A stretch of 64,000 nucleotides of DNA from Streptantibioticus ferralitis (GCF_029223525.1 NZ_JARHTQ010000001.1:124001-188000); one strand, 5' to 3'; positions 32,784-42,010 are shown, counted from the stretch's first letter. Notes: generated by a model from the letters alone, not told the origin. Numbers and translations are program-made.

Positions 32784-33764
32784 TCAGACGTATTCCACGA
32801 CGGCGTGCGGCACATAGGGCGCCTCAAGCCGGGCCACTTCGGTGTCGTCGAGCTTCAGGTCGAGAGCCGCCACCGCGTCTTCGAGGTGGCGCTTCCGCGT
32901 CGCGCCGACGACGGGCGCGGTGACGGCCGGCTGCCGCAGCAGCCAGGCGAGGGCGACCTGGGCCATGGGGACGCCGCGTTCGGCGGCGATCTCCGCGACC
33001 ACCCGGGCGACCGCGCGGTCCGCCGCCTCGGTCCGGCCGTAGAAGCGCTCCTGGACCGGGTCGCCCGCGGTACGGGCGGACTCCGTGTCCCACTCCCGGG
33101 CGAGCCGACCGCGGGCCAGCGGGCTCCACGGCGTGACGCCGACGCCCTCAGCGCGGCAGTACGGCAGCATCTCGCGCTCTTCCTCGCGGTTGACGAGGTT
33201 GTAGTGGTTCTGCATGCTCACGAACCGCGTCCACCCGTGCAGGTCGGCGACGTACTGCGCCTTCACAAACTGCCAGGTGTGCATCGACGAGGCGCCGATA
33301 TAGCGGACCTTGCCGGCGCGCACCACGTCGTGCAGCGCCTCCATCGTCTCCTCGACGGGGGTCTCATAGTCCCATCGGTGGACGATGTAGAGGTCGATGT
33401 AGTCGGTGTCCAACCGGCTCAGACTGGCGTCGAGTTCACGCATGACCGCCGACCGCGACAGGCCTCCGGACAGCGGGTTGTCGGTGAGCTTCTCGTACAC
33501 CTTGCTGGCGATGACCACGTCGTCACGCCGGGTCAGTTTGCGCACGGCGCGGCCCAGGAATTCCTCGCTGGTGCCGAGGGAGTAGATGTTCGCGGTGTCG
33601 AAGAAGTTCACGCCGAGGTCGAGGGCCTGGGCGATAAACGGGATGCTCTCCTCCTCGGGCAGCGACCACGGATGGGTGCCGAGCCCGGGCTCGCCATAGC
33701 TCATGCAGCCCAGAGCCAGCCGGGACACCTTCAGGCCGGTAGAGCCCAGCCGGACGTACTGCAA
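32784..33764 (-). CDS. Aldo-keto reductase (AvrD operon)
   Basis: 326 aa. MQYVRLGSTGLKVSRLALGC is the family N-terminus. The tetrad is visible as NFFDTANIYS (Asp, Tyr), IASKVY (Lys) and YIVHRWDY (His). NADPH contacts include PWSPLARGRL and GATRKRHLEDA. Such enzymes reduce carbonyls with NADPH. In this operon it may reduce a ketone or sugar-derived carbonyl of the product. Gaps are 25 bp downstream and 60 bp upstream. Confidence 0.92.
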   Translation of the reverse strand: MQYVRLGSTGLKVSRLALGCMSYGEPGLGTHPWSLPEEESIPFIAQALDLGVNFFDTANIYSLGTSEEFLGRAVRKLTRRDDVVIASKVYEKLTDNPLSGGLSRSAVMRELDASLSRLDTDYIDLYIVHRWDYETPVEETMEALHDVVRAGKVRYIGASSMHTWQFVKAQYVADLHGWTRFVSMQNHYNLVNREEEREMLPYCRAEGVGVTPWSPLARGRLAREWDTESARTAGDPVQERFYGRTEAADRAVARVVAEIAAERGVPMAQVALAWLLRQPAVTAPVVGATRKRHLEDAVAALDLKLDDTEVARLEAPYVPHAVVEYV

Positions 33765-33824
33765 CGTTCTTCCTCTCGTCTTGCTCTTGCTTCCTCTTTT
33801 TCCTCTCGGGTCAGGCGGCCGGGG

Positions 33825-34403
33825 TCAGCTCTTGAACTCGTTCTGGACCTCCGTCAGTCGGCCCCAGGAGGCGATGCCCTCGTCGAGAGGGATGTCCAGG
33901 CTGGCCAGGTACATGGCAGTCATGGCGCTGTGGCCCGCCAGGTGGGTGATCTCAGCGATCTCGTTCTGCGAGTAGTGCTCGCGCAGCGCGAAGAAGGAAT
34001 CCGCGCTCGCCTTGTGGTCGACCATGCACTCGGTGACGTAACGGACCAGGGCCGCGCGGCAGGCCGGGAGTTCGTCGTAGAGGCCGTCCTCGATCGCCTT
34101 GATCTCGGTGTCGTTCAGGCCGGCCTTCTTCGCCAGGGGGTAGTGCAGCAGGCGCTCGAACTCGCTGTCGCGCAGCTTGGCCACGCGCAGCACGATGACC
34201 TCGCGGTCCAGCAGGCTCAGCAGACCGACGGTGAAGGTACCGCCGAGTGCGAGGTGAGCGGCGGCGGAGTTCTTGGTCAGCAGCAGGGCGCGGGTGAGGT
34301 TGGACTCGAACTTCTCGTAGACCGCCCGCTGTTCGGGCGTCATGTCGGCGACCGCGGTGAGGGTGACGCGGGGGGTGGTGGTCGTGTCGATGGTCGTCGT
34401 CAT
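33825..34403 (-). CDS. Carboxymuconolactone decarboxylase/AhpD-fold protein lacking CxxC
   Basis: 192 aa, all-helical CMD/AhpD-like fold: LLSLLDREVIVLRVAKLRDSEFERLLHYPLAKKAGL and EIAEITHLAGHSAMTAMYLAS. The peroxidase CxxC pair of AhpD is absent, so thiol-peroxidase activity is unlikely; the histidine HYPLA corresponds to the usual YEW-xxH region. CMD-fold proteins occur in several natural product clusters as isomerases or cyclases. Lies between the flavin monooxygenase and the aldo-keto reductase. Confidence 0.82.
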   Translation of the reverse strand: MTTTIDTTTTPRVTLTAVADMTPEQRAVYEKFESNLTRALLLTKNSAAAHLALGGTFTVGLLSLLDREVIVLRVAKLRDSEFERLLHYPLAKKAGLNDTEIKAIEDGLYDELPACRAALVRYVTECMVDHKASADSFFALREHYSQNEIAEITHLAGHSAMTAMYLASLDIPLDEGIASWGRLTEVQNEFKS

Positions 34404-34437
34404 GGTGGGACTCCTTCGTTTCCGGAACAGAGTGGGG

Positions 34438-36021
34438 TTACTGGGCGGACAGGCCCGCGAGTTGCGGGGCCGGTGCGAGCTCGGGCAGAACGTGCCGGGC
34501 CAGGGTCCGTTCGACCGCGCGTACGACCGTCATGGGGGTGCGGTCGTCCAGCGGGACGAGGGCATCGAGGTGGCCGTCGGGGCGGACGACCAGGGCGTGG
34601 GCCTCGCGGGGGAGCTTGCTCAGCAACGGGCCCGGCGGGCGGCCGCCCAGGTCGGTGACGGTCGCCGCGGTCACCTGCTCGCGCAGCTGTTCGGCGAGCG
34701 CGGCCCACCGCTCGTACCGGTACTGCAGACCGGGCCACAGCAGCACGGAGTAGCGGTCCACGGCGAGGACGGGGGCCGTGCTCGACTCCCGCCAACCCAG
34801 CGGCAGTCGCTCGCCCGGCACCAGGGCACGGCGCCTCGGGCGGGGGCCGTAGTGGGTGTCGAGCTGGGCCAGGCGGGGCGCGAGCACCTTCTCCAGGACC
34901 TGGGTGCCAGTGCCCAGCCGGTAGACGGCGTCCCGGGCGAGGGTCTGGTGCCGGGTCGGGTACAAGCCGATTTTCGCAAGGCGGGTGGAGAGTGCAGAGA
35001 CCTGGTCGACGGCCGGCCTGCGCTCGACGTCGTAACTGTCCAGCAGCTCGGGGCGGTAGGCACCGCGCACCACGCCGGCCAGCTTCCAGCCCAGGTTGAC
35101 CGCGTCCTGGATCCCGGTGTTCAAGCCCTGGGCGCCCGACGGGCTCATCGCGTGGGCCGCGTCGCCGGTGAGGAAGACCCGGCCGCTGCCGTAGGTGCTA
35201 GCCGAGCGGACGTGGGCGGTGAAGACGCCGCTGAACTTCATCTCGCCGAGCCTGCGCGCCCCGGGGACGCGTTCGGCGAGCAACGTCTCGAAGAAGGCGC
35301 GGTCGGGGGTGTCGCCGGTGTAGCCGACGGGCACACTCGCGCCGACCCGGAAGATCCCGTCACCCAGCGGCGCCAGCACCATGTTCCCGGTCCGGGTGAG
35401 GTAGTAGGCTGCCTCGCTGCTGGTGGTCTCCCCGACGATCTCGGCGTCGGTGATGGCCAGCCGGGTGCGCAGGGTCCGGCCGGCGAACCGGAAGCCGAAC
35501 GCTTCGCGGATGACGCTGTTGTAGCCGTCGGCGCCGACGACGTAGTCGTATGTACGGGTCTCCGAGCCGCCGTCGGGCAGCTGGAGCCGGCACTCCACCC
35601 CGTCCGGGTGCTGGGCGCCGTCGACAAACGTGGTGTCGTAGTCGATCATGCCGCCGAGCGCCGTCAGGTGCTCCTCGAGGATCGCCTCGGTGCGCCACTG
35701 AGGGATGGTGATGGCAAAGGGATAGCCGACGCCCCGCAGCCGGTCGAACCGGATCAGGCCGATCATTTTCTTGTTCGAGTAGTAGTTCATCTGGTCGAAG
35801 TAGTGGCCGTTGTCGACCAGCTTCCTGCCCACGCCCACACGGTCCAGGAGTTCCAGGATGCGGGGCCACAGGATCGTGGCGCGCGAGTGCGGGCTCTGCC
35901 TGCGGAGCTTAGAGATGACGTCGGCCCGGACCCCGTGCGCCAGCAGCTCACTGGCCAGAACCATCCCGACGGGACCGGCGCCGACGACGAGGACGCGCGG
36001 CAGCTGTGTGTCGCGTGCCAT
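34438..36021 (-). CDS. FAD-dependent aromatic-ring-type (class A) monooxygenase
   Basis: 527 aa. FAD motifs: GXGXXG as VVGAGPVGMVLASELLAHG near the N-terminus, the DG motif in VVGADGYNSVIREAFG, and the GD motif in VFLTGDAAHAMSPSGAQGLN. The C-terminal ~130 residues form the thioredoxin-like domain found in PheA/TfdB-type hydroxylases. Single-component, NAD(P)H-using; it inserts oxygen into aromatic or enolic substrates, or performs Baeyer-Villiger chemistry. A 3-bp gap separates it from the ABM gene upstream, indicating coupling. Confidence 0.92.
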   Translation of the reverse strand: MARDTQLPRVLVVGAGPVGMVLASELLAHGVRADVISKLRRQSPHSRATILWPRILELLDRVGVGRKLVDNGHYFDQMNYYSNKKMIGLIRFDRLRGVGYPFAITIPQWRTEAILEEHLTALGGMIDYDTTFVDGAQHPDGVECRLQLPDGGSETRTYDYVVGADGYNSVIREAFGFRFAGRTLRTRLAITDAEIVGETTSSEAAYYLTRTGNMVLAPLGDGIFRVGASVPVGYTGDTPDRAFFETLLAERVPGARRLGEMKFSGVFTAHVRSASTYGSGRVFLTGDAAHAMSPSGAQGLNTGIQDAVNLGWKLAGVVRGAYRPELLDSYDVERRPAVDQVSALSTRLAKIGLYPTRHQTLARDAVYRLGTGTQVLEKVLAPRLAQLDTHYGPRPRRRALVPGERLPLGWRESSTAPVLAVDRYSVLLWPGLQYRYERWAALAEQLREQVTAATVTDLGGRPPGPLLSKLPREAHALVVRPDGHLDALVPLDDRTPMTVVRAVERTLARHVLPELAPAPQLAGLSAQ

Positions 36022-36024
36022 GGC

Positions 36025-36318
36025 TCAGGCGTCGAGGGGACGCAGGCGGTGGACGTACGGCGCACGGAGATACGCGCCGTCGACCCTCGCGAGGAAGTCT
36101 GCGACGTACGGCTCCTTCATGTGCAGGTCGATGGCCCCCTGATCGGCCCACTCCTCGACCAGCACGACGACGTTTTCGTGCTCCGCGGACCGCCAGGCGT
36201 CGAACCGCAGGACGCCCTCTTCCTGCTGCGTCGCGGCGCACAGCTCGTTGAAGGCTTCGACGGTGTCCGTCAGCCGGTCCGGTACGACGTCGAAGAGAAC
36301 GGTGATCTCGATGCTCAT
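36025..36318 (-). CDS. Antibiotic biosynthesis monooxygenase (ABM) domain protein
   Basis: 97 aa from ATG 36318 (MSIEITVLFDVVPDRL). Small ferredoxin-like fold: VPDRLTDTVEAFNELCAATQQ, then GVLRFDAWRSAEHENVVVLVEEW, and a C-terminal HMKEPYVADFLARV strand-helix. ABM proteins are cofactor-free oxygenases or cyclase-like helpers in polyketide pathways. Its start overlaps the phosphatase stop by 4 bp. Placed between a phosphatase and the flavin monooxygenase. Confidence 0.88.
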   Translation of the reverse strand: MSIEITVLFDVVPDRLTDTVEAFNELCAATQQEEGVLRFDAWRSAEHENVVVLVEEWADQGAIDLHMKEPYVADFLARVDGAYLRAPYVHRLRPLDA

Positions 36319-37013
36319 GTGCGGGTCACTTCCTTGGCGATGAGGTCGTCGAGGGCGACGAGGGGAAGGGGGCGGGCGGGAGTGGGCGCGTCCTCGCACT
36401 CGTGGGGGGCGACGTCCCACCGGAGCAGGGCGGCCGATCGGCGGTCGCCGGGCGACCGCCCGACGTCGAGGCAGACGGCGGCGCAGGTACCGACCAGCGC
36501 GTCCGGCGCCTCGACGTCGGTGGTCAGGGCCCGGGTCAGGAGGTTCAGTACGCCGCCGTGGGTGACGACCAGGACGGGGAGCCCTGTGGCGTACCGATCG
36601 GCCTCTTCCGCGATATCGCGCACGGCCGTGGCGAAGCGGGAGAGCGCGATGCGTCCCGTCTCGCCGTCCGGTGGGCCGTAGTCGGGGTCGGTGAGCAGCC
36701 GCCGCATGGTGCGCGGGTGCTGCCGGGCGAAATCGGCGCGGTCCTGGCCGTCGAGGGCGCCCAGGTGCCGTTCGCGCAGCCCGTCGAGGCGCAGGTGGGG
36801 GATGTCGAGCCGGCCCGCACAGTAAGCGGCGGTCTGGGCGGCACGGGCCAGCGGCGAGGAGTACACCGCGGCCCAGCCGCCGGGCCGCAGCGAGCGGGCG
36901 ATCTGTTGTGCCTGTCGTACGCCCGCGTCGTTCAGGGGGATGTCGGCCTGGGCCTGGAAGCGGTCCGCGGTGTTGCGGTCCGTCTCTCCATGGCGGAGCA
37001 GCACGATACGCAT
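36315..37013 (-). CDS. Histidine phosphatase family protein (AvrD operon)
   Basis: 232 aa from ATG 37013. The phospho-accepting motif is MRIVLLRHGETDRNT, with the second histidine in VLVVTHGGVLNLLTR. Also visible: YSSPLARAAQTA and the GLRERHLGALDG loop with the acid residue. The family removes phosphate from sugars and other small molecules. In this cluster it could dephosphorylate a sugar-phosphate-derived intermediate before or after AvrD action; inference only. Confidence 0.9.
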   Translation of the reverse strand: MRIVLLRHGETDRNTADRFQAQADIPLNDAGVRQAQQIARSLRPGGWAAVYSSPLARAAQTAAYCAGRLDIPHLRLDGLRERHLGALDGQDRADFARQHPRTMRRLLTDPDYGPPDGETGRIALSRFATAVRDIAEEADRYATGLPVLVVTHGGVLNLLTRALTTDVEAPDALVGTCAAVCLDVGRSPGDRRSAALLRWDVAPHECEDAPTPARPLPLVALDDLIAKEVTRT

Positions 37014-37035
37014 GACGGCGGCCTGTTCGGTGCGC

Positions 37036-37287
37036 TCAGGCGGCGGACGCGGTGGCGCCGAGGGACTCAAGCACGCGGGCGGCCTCGTCGATGCTCTGCT
37101 GGGCGGTCAGCACGCCCTCCGCGATGGAGACGCCGAGCCGCTTCTCCAGGATCAGCGACATCTCCAGAAGGGCCAGGGAGTCCACCGCCAGGTTCTCGAA
37201 GACGGTGTCCTGGGACACGTCCTCCGCCGGTATCTCGAACTTACCAGTGAGGATTTCGATGATCATCGTGGTCACGGAACCGGTCAT
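37036..37287 (-). CDS. Acyl carrier protein
   Basis: 83 aa. The phosphopantetheine attachment serine is in FENLAVDSLALLEM, a DSL motif with helix II following. The four-helix ACP length is normal. It lies between the two halves of the AvrD operon, 22 bp upstream of the phosphatase gene and 58 bp after the KAS III gene. It probably carries the beta-ketoacyl or acyl chain used by the KAS III enzymes and AvrD. Confidence 0.92.
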   Translation of the reverse strand: MTGSVTTMIIEILTGKFEIPAEDVSQDTVFENLAVDSLALLEMSLILEKRLGVSIAEGVLTAQQSIDEAARVLESLGATASAA

Positions 37288-37345
37288 GGGTCACCTCAAG
37301 TGGTTTTAAAGAAACGGAATTTGACTGGGTGTTTGGGTACGTAGC

Positions 37346-38347
37346 TCAGCCGACCGGGAGATCCGGCCAGGTGAGGGTGGCCGAGCCCCAGGTGGCGCCG
37401 CCGCCGAAGGCCGTCAGCAGCACGCGGTCGCCCGCCGTCAGCAAACCGTTGGCCATCCCGTCGGCGAGGGCGAGCGGGATGGAGGCGGCGGAGGTGTTGC
37501 CGACGCGGTCGATGTTCAGCACGGCACGTTCCGGCGGTAGTCCGAGCTGGTCGGCGACGGCTTGGATGATGCGGATGTTGGCCTGGTGGCCCACCAGCCG
37601 GTCGATGTCGGCGACCTCCCAGCCCGTACTTGCCAGCACCGTGCGCGAGGACTCCGCCATGTGGCGCACCGCGGCGAAGAACACGGACTTGCCGTCCATG
37701 CGGAAGTACCGGTCCTCCGGGCGCGGCTCCGCGCCCCGGGTACGCTCCTCGACGCCGCCGCCGCGCACCGTGATCAGGTCGGCCATGGAGCCGTCGCTGC
37801 CGAGGTGCACGTCCAGCACTGCACCGGGTTCCTCGCGCTCGCCAGCCCGCAGCAGTACGGCGCCGGCTCCGTCGCCGAAGATGACGGAGGTGGTGCGGTC
37901 GGCCGGGTCCAGGATGGTGCTGAACGACTCGGCGCCGATGACCAGGACCCGCTCAGCGAATCTCGCGGTCACCGCAGCCGAGCCGGCCTGGAGGGCGTAG
38001 ACGAAGCCGGAGCACACGGCCGCCACGTCGTACGCCGGTACGTCGGTCAGGCCCAAGCGGGCGGCGACGGCTGGCGCGGTGGCAGGGCAGGGGCGGTCGG
38101 GGGTGGTGGTGGCGACGATCACCAAGTCGGCGCCGTCCGCGCTGGCGTTCTTCAGCGCCCGCAGACCGGCCTCGACGGCCAGGTCGCTCGTGGTCGTGCC
38201 CGCGTCGACGACATGGCGCTGCGCGATGCCGGTCCTGGTGCGGATCCAGGTGTCGGAGGTGTCGAGGCGCTGGGCGAGTTCGTCGTTCGTCACCACGCGC
38301 GGGGGCACGTAACCGCCCACGCCGGCGACCACCGCTGCGCGGCTCAT
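37346..38347 (-). CDS. 3-oxoacyl-ACP synthase III (canonical FabH-like)
   Basis: 333 aa from ATG 38347 (MSRAAVVAGVGGYVPP). The complete Cys-His-Asn triad is present: C112 in AAVCSGFVYAL, H254 in VGHQANIRI, N284 in VGNTSAAS. WIRTRTGIAQRH is the FabH CoA-site signature. It condenses an acyl-CoA starter with malonyl-ACP to give a beta-ketoacyl-ACP, here probably on the adjacent ACP. The ATG overlaps the avrD-like stop by 4 bp, so the two are co-translated. Confidence 0.94.
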   Translation of the reverse strand: MSRAAVVAGVGGYVPPRVVTNDELAQRLDTSDTWIRTRTGIAQRHVVDAGTTTSDLAVEAGLRALKNASADGADLVIVATTTPDRPCPATAPAVAARLGLTDVPAYDVAAVCSGFVYALQAGSAAVTARFAERVLVIGAESFSTILDPADRTTSVIFGDGAGAVLLRAGEREEPGAVLDVHLGSDGSMADLITVRGGGVEERTRGAEPRPEDRYFRMDGKSVFFAAVRHMAESSRTVLASTGWEVADIDRLVGHQANIRIIQAVADQLGLPPERAVLNIDRVGNTSAASIPLALADGMANGLLTAGDRVLLTAFGGGATWGSATLTWPDLPVG

Positions 38348-39366
38348 ATCGCGGCCGTCCCTTCCGGGAGCCGATGGGCGACGGAGGACCGCACGTGGAG
38401 GCCGGCGAGTTCGGCGACGACGTCCAAGGTGCGCCAGACGCCGCCGCCCATGCGCAGCAGTCCGGGCTCGTCCAGACGGGTCGTCACCCGGATGCCCTCG
38501 GTGGGCCGATCGGGCCGGGACGCGGTCAGCGTGGTCTGGCGCATCCACAGGGTGTTGCTGTCCTGGCGGCGCATGCCATCGAGGTCGTACAGCATGATCT
38601 GGGCCAGCTGAAGGGCCGTCACGAAGGCGTCGATCACCGACACCGACGGCTGGTGGGTGCCCTCGAGTCCGGCCGTGGGCACGAGGGCCCCGTTCTCGTG
38701 GGTGACGGCCAGAGTAGCGTCGGCGCGCAGGGCGCGGTGGTCCACGTCCACGTCGCGGACGAGTTGGCGGCGGGTGGTGAAGCCGGTGCCGAAGTAGCGG
38801 TTCGCCGTGGGGCCGAGGATCGCTTCGAGGCCGGAGTACGTCCGTTCCTCGTCCGAGTTCCCGGGGCGGGCCGGTGCGTAAGCATGCTCGACCTCGCAGC
38901 GGATGCGCATGGTGCCGACCGCGCAGTCCACCACGGACACCGCGCGCGTGGGGTCCCCGGCGACCGGGTCGGTGTGGCGCAGGGTCGCCTCGGCGGGCAG
39001 GTGGTCGAGGTCCTCCTGGGGGCTGGCGCCGGCGGTCATCCGCACCTTGCGCAGCCAGGCGTCGCGCAGATCGGCACCGGGGGTGCTCAGGCACGCCTCG
39101 GCCAGCTGGGCGGCGATGACGATGCCGTCGACGGTGCTGAAGTGCGGGCGAAGGTCGGTGCTCGCTCCCTTCTTCGACCAGTCGGCTGGGTACCGGACGC
39201 CCACCGAGGAACGCGCCAGGACGGAACCGTCCGCGGTGTGGGAGAGGTGCGTGGCGCCGATGTCGTAGCCGACCCGGCGGAAGCCGCGGCCGAAGAAGCG
39301 CTGCTCCGCGGGTCCCAGGTGGTCGTCGACGGATGCCAGCACGGTCCGCGCTGAACTCGTGGTCAT
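38344..39366 (-). CDS. AvrD-family protein (syringolide-synthase-like)
   Basis: 340 aa. Features recalling Pseudomonas AvrD: LGPAEQRFFGRGFRRVGYDI at the N-terminus, VGVRYPADWSKKGAS, DLRPHFSTVDGIVIAAQLAE, and a second related half (ILGPTANRYFGTGFTTRRQL, SVSVIDAFVTALQLAQIMLY) indicating an internal two-fold hotdog-like repeat. AvrD directs synthesis of syringolides, acyl-glycosides built from a beta-keto acid and a xylulose-type sugar. With FabH, ACP and a phosphatase coupled to it, an analogous product is inferred. An AfsA relationship was considered, but the wording fits AvrD better. Confidence 0.78.
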   Translation of the reverse strand: MTTSSARTVLASVDDHLGPAEQRFFGRGFRRVGYDIGATHLSHTADGSVLARSSVGVRYPADWSKKGASTDLRPHFSTVDGIVIAAQLAEACLSTPGADLRDAWLRKVRMTAGASPQEDLDHLPAEATLRHTDPVAGDPTRAVSVVDCAVGTMRIRCEVEHAYAPARPGNSDEERTYSGLEAILGPTANRYFGTGFTTRRQLVRDVDVDHRALRADATLAVTHENGALVPTAGLEGTHQPSVSVIDAFVTALQLAQIMLYDLDGMRRQDSNTLWMRQTTLTASRPDRPTEGIRVTTRLDEPGLLRMGGGVWRTLDVVAELAGLHVRSSVAHRLPEGTAAI

Positions 39367-39854
39367 CGGTGCTCCGTTCGTCGGATGTCGTCCGGCTCGG
39401 TCCGCTGGCCGGGTGCGTTGCGCAGACCGCGTCTGCGGCCACCTCCGCGCCGGATGGCGCAGGTCAGCCGTGCCGTGCAGGTCCGGTTCCCGGAGTCGTC
39501 GGTGACGACGATCTCGTACGAGGCCACGGACTGCCGTTCGTCAAGGGGCCGGCACACTCCCGTAACGGTCCCCGAGGAGACCCATCTGTGGTGTGTGCAT
39601 GACAGATCGATGCCCACCGCGTTCCCGCCGGGACTGGCGTACAGGAAAGCGGCGACAGAACCCAGGGTCTCGGCGAGCACCGCGTTCGCGCCGCCGTGCA
39701 GAATACCCACCGGCTGGCGATTTCCGGAAATGGGCATGGTGCCCACCACCAGTCCCTTTTCGCAGGTGATGATTTCAATACCCAGGCGCCGAGTGAGCTG
39801 CTCGCTTTCGAATGAGCGGTCGACCTGCATCGGTCCTAGCATCATCTTCGGCAT
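39363..39854 (-). CDS. PaaI-type hotdog thioesterase
   Basis: 163 aa. The hotdog signature is VGILHGGANAVLAETLGSVAAF, with the HGG turn and the following catalytic acid. Also visible are GIDLSCTHHRWVSSGTVTG and the strand SYEIVVTDDSGNRTCTARLTC. It ends in an Arg-rich tail. First gene of the minus-strand operon, coupled to the avrD-like gene by a 4-bp overlap. It likely releases an acyl or beta-ketoacyl chain from CoA or the ACP. Confidence 0.88.
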   Translation of the reverse strand: MPKMMLGPMQVDRSFESEQLTRRLGIEIITCEKGLVVGTMPISGNRQPVGILHGGANAVLAETLGSVAAFLYASPGGNAVGIDLSCTHHRWVSSGTVTGVCRPLDERQSVASYEIVVTDDSGNRTCTARLTCAIRRGGGRRRGLRNAPGQRTEPDDIRRTEHR

Positions 39855-40094
39855 TAAGGTCTCCGTCTGTTTCCGCGGCCCGCACCGGCGGGCTGATTCG
39901 AGTAAAACACGGCGGTACGGTGACCGAAAGGCTCATGGCCTGTAGCTGCCAATGGCGCGGCACTTCCCCCTGGATGCGGAAGGCTTGTACAGCAGCGGTA
40001 ACCTGCCAGAAACTCGGGAGTGTTTCGGTGCGTGTTACCCAGCTGTGCCTGGGTGTACGTGGAGTTGACAGAACAGGAAAGGAGCGCGGTCGCA

Positions 40095-41072
40095 GTGCAG
40101 CGCATTTCGCTCGGCGGGCTCGAGGTCTCACGCATCGGCCTGGGCGCCATGACGATGTCCGACTACTACACGGGAGCGGGCAGCGACGAGGAGGAGGCGG
40201 TCCGCACCGTCCGGCGGGCGCTCGACCTGGGCGTCGACTTCATCGACACCGCCGAGATCTACGGCCCGTTCGTCAATGAGGAACTCGTCGGCCGTGCCGT
40301 CGCCGAGCGGCGCGACGAGGTCGTGATCGCCACGAAGTTCGGCTTGGTCTCTCACGACGGCGCCGGCCTGAACGTGATCGACAGCTCACCAGCCAATGTA
40401 CGCAAGGCCGTCGAGGGCTCGCTTCGGCGGCTGGGCACGGACCGTATCGACCTCTACTACCAGCACCGTGTCGACCCGAACACGCCGATCGAGGACACGG
40501 TGGGCGCGCTGGCCGAGCTGGTGAGCGAGGGCAAGGTCCGGCACATCGGGCTCTCCGAGGCCGGCGTGGACACCGTCCGCAGGGCGCACGCGGTCCACCC
40601 GGTCACCGCGGTGCAGGTGGAGTACTCGCTGTGGTCCCGGGAGCCCGCCGAGTCGCTCCTGCCGGTCTTCCGCGAGCTGGGCATCGGGCTCGTCGCCTAC
40701 TCGCCGCTCGGGCGCGGGTTCCTCACGGGAGCGATCCGCTCCACCAAGGAACTCGACCCAGGTGACTTCCGGTTGACCACACCCCGGTTCGCCGAAGGCA
40801 ACTTCGAGCGGAATCTGCGGATGGTCGACGAGGTGGAAGCCGTCGCCGCGGACGTCGGTGCGACGCCCGCCCAGGTGGCGCTCGCCTGGCTGCTGGCGCA
40901 GGGCGACGACATCGCCCCGATCCCCGGCACCAAGCGGGCGGCCCGTATCGAGGAGAACGCCGCGGCGGACGCCGTCGTCCTCACCCCGGGGCAATTCGCC
41001 CGCCTCGACACCCTGACCCCGCCGAGCGGCGAGCGGTACGCGGAGGGGGACTTGGCGCGGACGGGATTGTAG
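40095..41072 (+). CDS. Aldo-keto reductase (divergent from AvrD operon)
   Basis: 325 aa from GTG 40095 ([19 protein letters not shown]), with AAAGGAG 10-15 nt upstream; the open frame to 40020 is unsupported. Tetrad residues lie in [20 protein letters not shown] and [25 protein letters not shown] and [16 protein letters not shown] are the NADPH contacts. It lies divergently about 240 bp from the PaaI-type thioesterase gene. It may act with the AvrD cluster or be a general reductase. Confidence 0.92.
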   Translation: MQRISLGGLEVSRIGLGAMTMSDYYTGAGSDEEEAVRTVRRALDLGVDFIDTAEIYGPFVNEELVGRAVAERRDEVVIATKFGLVSHDGAGLNVIDSSPANVRKAVEGSLRRLGTDRIDLYYQHRVDPNTPIEDTVGALAELVSEGKVRHIGLSEAGVDTVRRAHAVHPVTAVQVEYSLWSREPAESLLPVFRELGIGLVAYSPLGRGFLTGAIRSTKELDPGDFRLTTPRFAEGNFERNLRMVDEVEAVAADVGATPAQVALAWLLAQGDDIAPIPGTKRAARIEENAAADAVVLTPGQFARLDTLTPPSGERYAEGDLARTGL

Positions 41073-41311
41073 GCGGTCAGTCGGTGGGCCGGGTGGAGTG
41101 TTTGCCGGTGGCCGGTGTGGATTCCCACAGGTCGGCGCCAGTTGGGCTGGGGACGGATCAGTTCGGCTGGTGCCCGCGGTGGTTCTGTTGAGGTGGGGCC
41201 CGGTTCTGCTCGCCCCGCGGCGCTGCGGTCGGCGCCGGTTGCGCCGCGGTCGGGAGCCAGCCCCCCTTCCGCCCACGTTGGTTCCGCCGCGGTCAGTCGT
41301 ACCCCGCCAGC

Positions 41312-42010
41312 TCAGATCCACTGCCGCCGGACCACCTCCGCTCCCGCCTGGAAGCGGCTCTGGGCTTCCACCTTAGCCATCACCCCCGCAATGGTGCGGC
41401 GGATCGTGCGGACCGACAGGCCGGTTCGGCGGGAGATGCCCTCGTCGGTCAGACCCTCGGCGAGGAGTACCAGCGCCTCCCGCTCCCGCGTGTTCAGCCC
41501 GCCCCGCTCCGCCGCGCGCGTGGCGTCGCCCGGTACGTCGGCCGACGGGGTGGAGAGCGCCCAGACCTGGTCGAAGAGAGCTTGATAGGCCCCCACCAGG
41601 ATGGGCCCTCGCAGCAGCGTCGCCGACGAGTCCCCGAAGCCGGGGTCAGGGAGCACGATGGCCAGGTCCCGGTCGGCGACCGCCATCCAGACCGGCAGAT
41701 GCGGCAGCATTCGCATGCGCGCGCCGGACGCGGCGATCCGCCGGGTGTCGTCGGCGTAGGCTGGATCGCGGTCGGCGTCTCCGAGGTGTAGAACGCGCAC
41801 CTGCGCCCCGCGGCCCGCGAGCTCGGCGCTCAACTGCACCGCTTGCTCGCGCACCAGCCGGTCGCAGGGGCGCCGGGGCAGCGCGAGCCGCAGCTCGCGC
41901 ACCCTGCGGATGCGCATGGTGTCCAGCACGGTCGCCAGGGCGTCGGAATCGGTCAGTGGCTGCAGCGCTGGGGGCGCTGAGTCCGGTCCGAGTAACACGT
42001 GATTCTCCAT
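41312..42010 (-). CDS. LuxR-type HTH transcriptional regulator
   Basis: 232 aa. The C-terminal LuxR-type helix-turn-helix is LNTREREALVLLAEGLTDEG followed by ISRRTGLSVRTIRRTIAGVM. The N-terminal ~150 residues have no recognised receiver domain; they resemble the phospholipase-D-like sensory domain (with MRMLPHLPVWMAVADRDLAI) seen in other Streptomyces orphan LuxR proteins. Probably a cluster-situated regulator. It is divergent from the XRE/ImmA operon across 274 bp. Confidence 0.85.
   Translation of the reverse strand: MENHVLLGPDSAPPALQPLTDSDALATVLDTMRIRRVRELRLALPRRPCDRLVREQAVQLSAELAGRGAQVRVLHLGDADRDPAYADDTRRIAASGARMRMLPHLPVWMAVADRDLAIVLPDPGFGDSSATLLRGPILVGAYQALFDQVWALSTPSADVPGDATRAAERGGLNTREREALVLLAEGLTDEGISRRTGLSVRTIRRTIAGVMAKVEAQSRFQAGAEVVRRQWI

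Noticed and set aside
38344..39366. AfsA-type A-factor synthase
   Set aside because: Two hotdog-like halves would also fit AfsA, but the N-terminal EQRFFGRGFR and YPADWS words fit AvrD better and no receptor-type TetR gene lies beside it.
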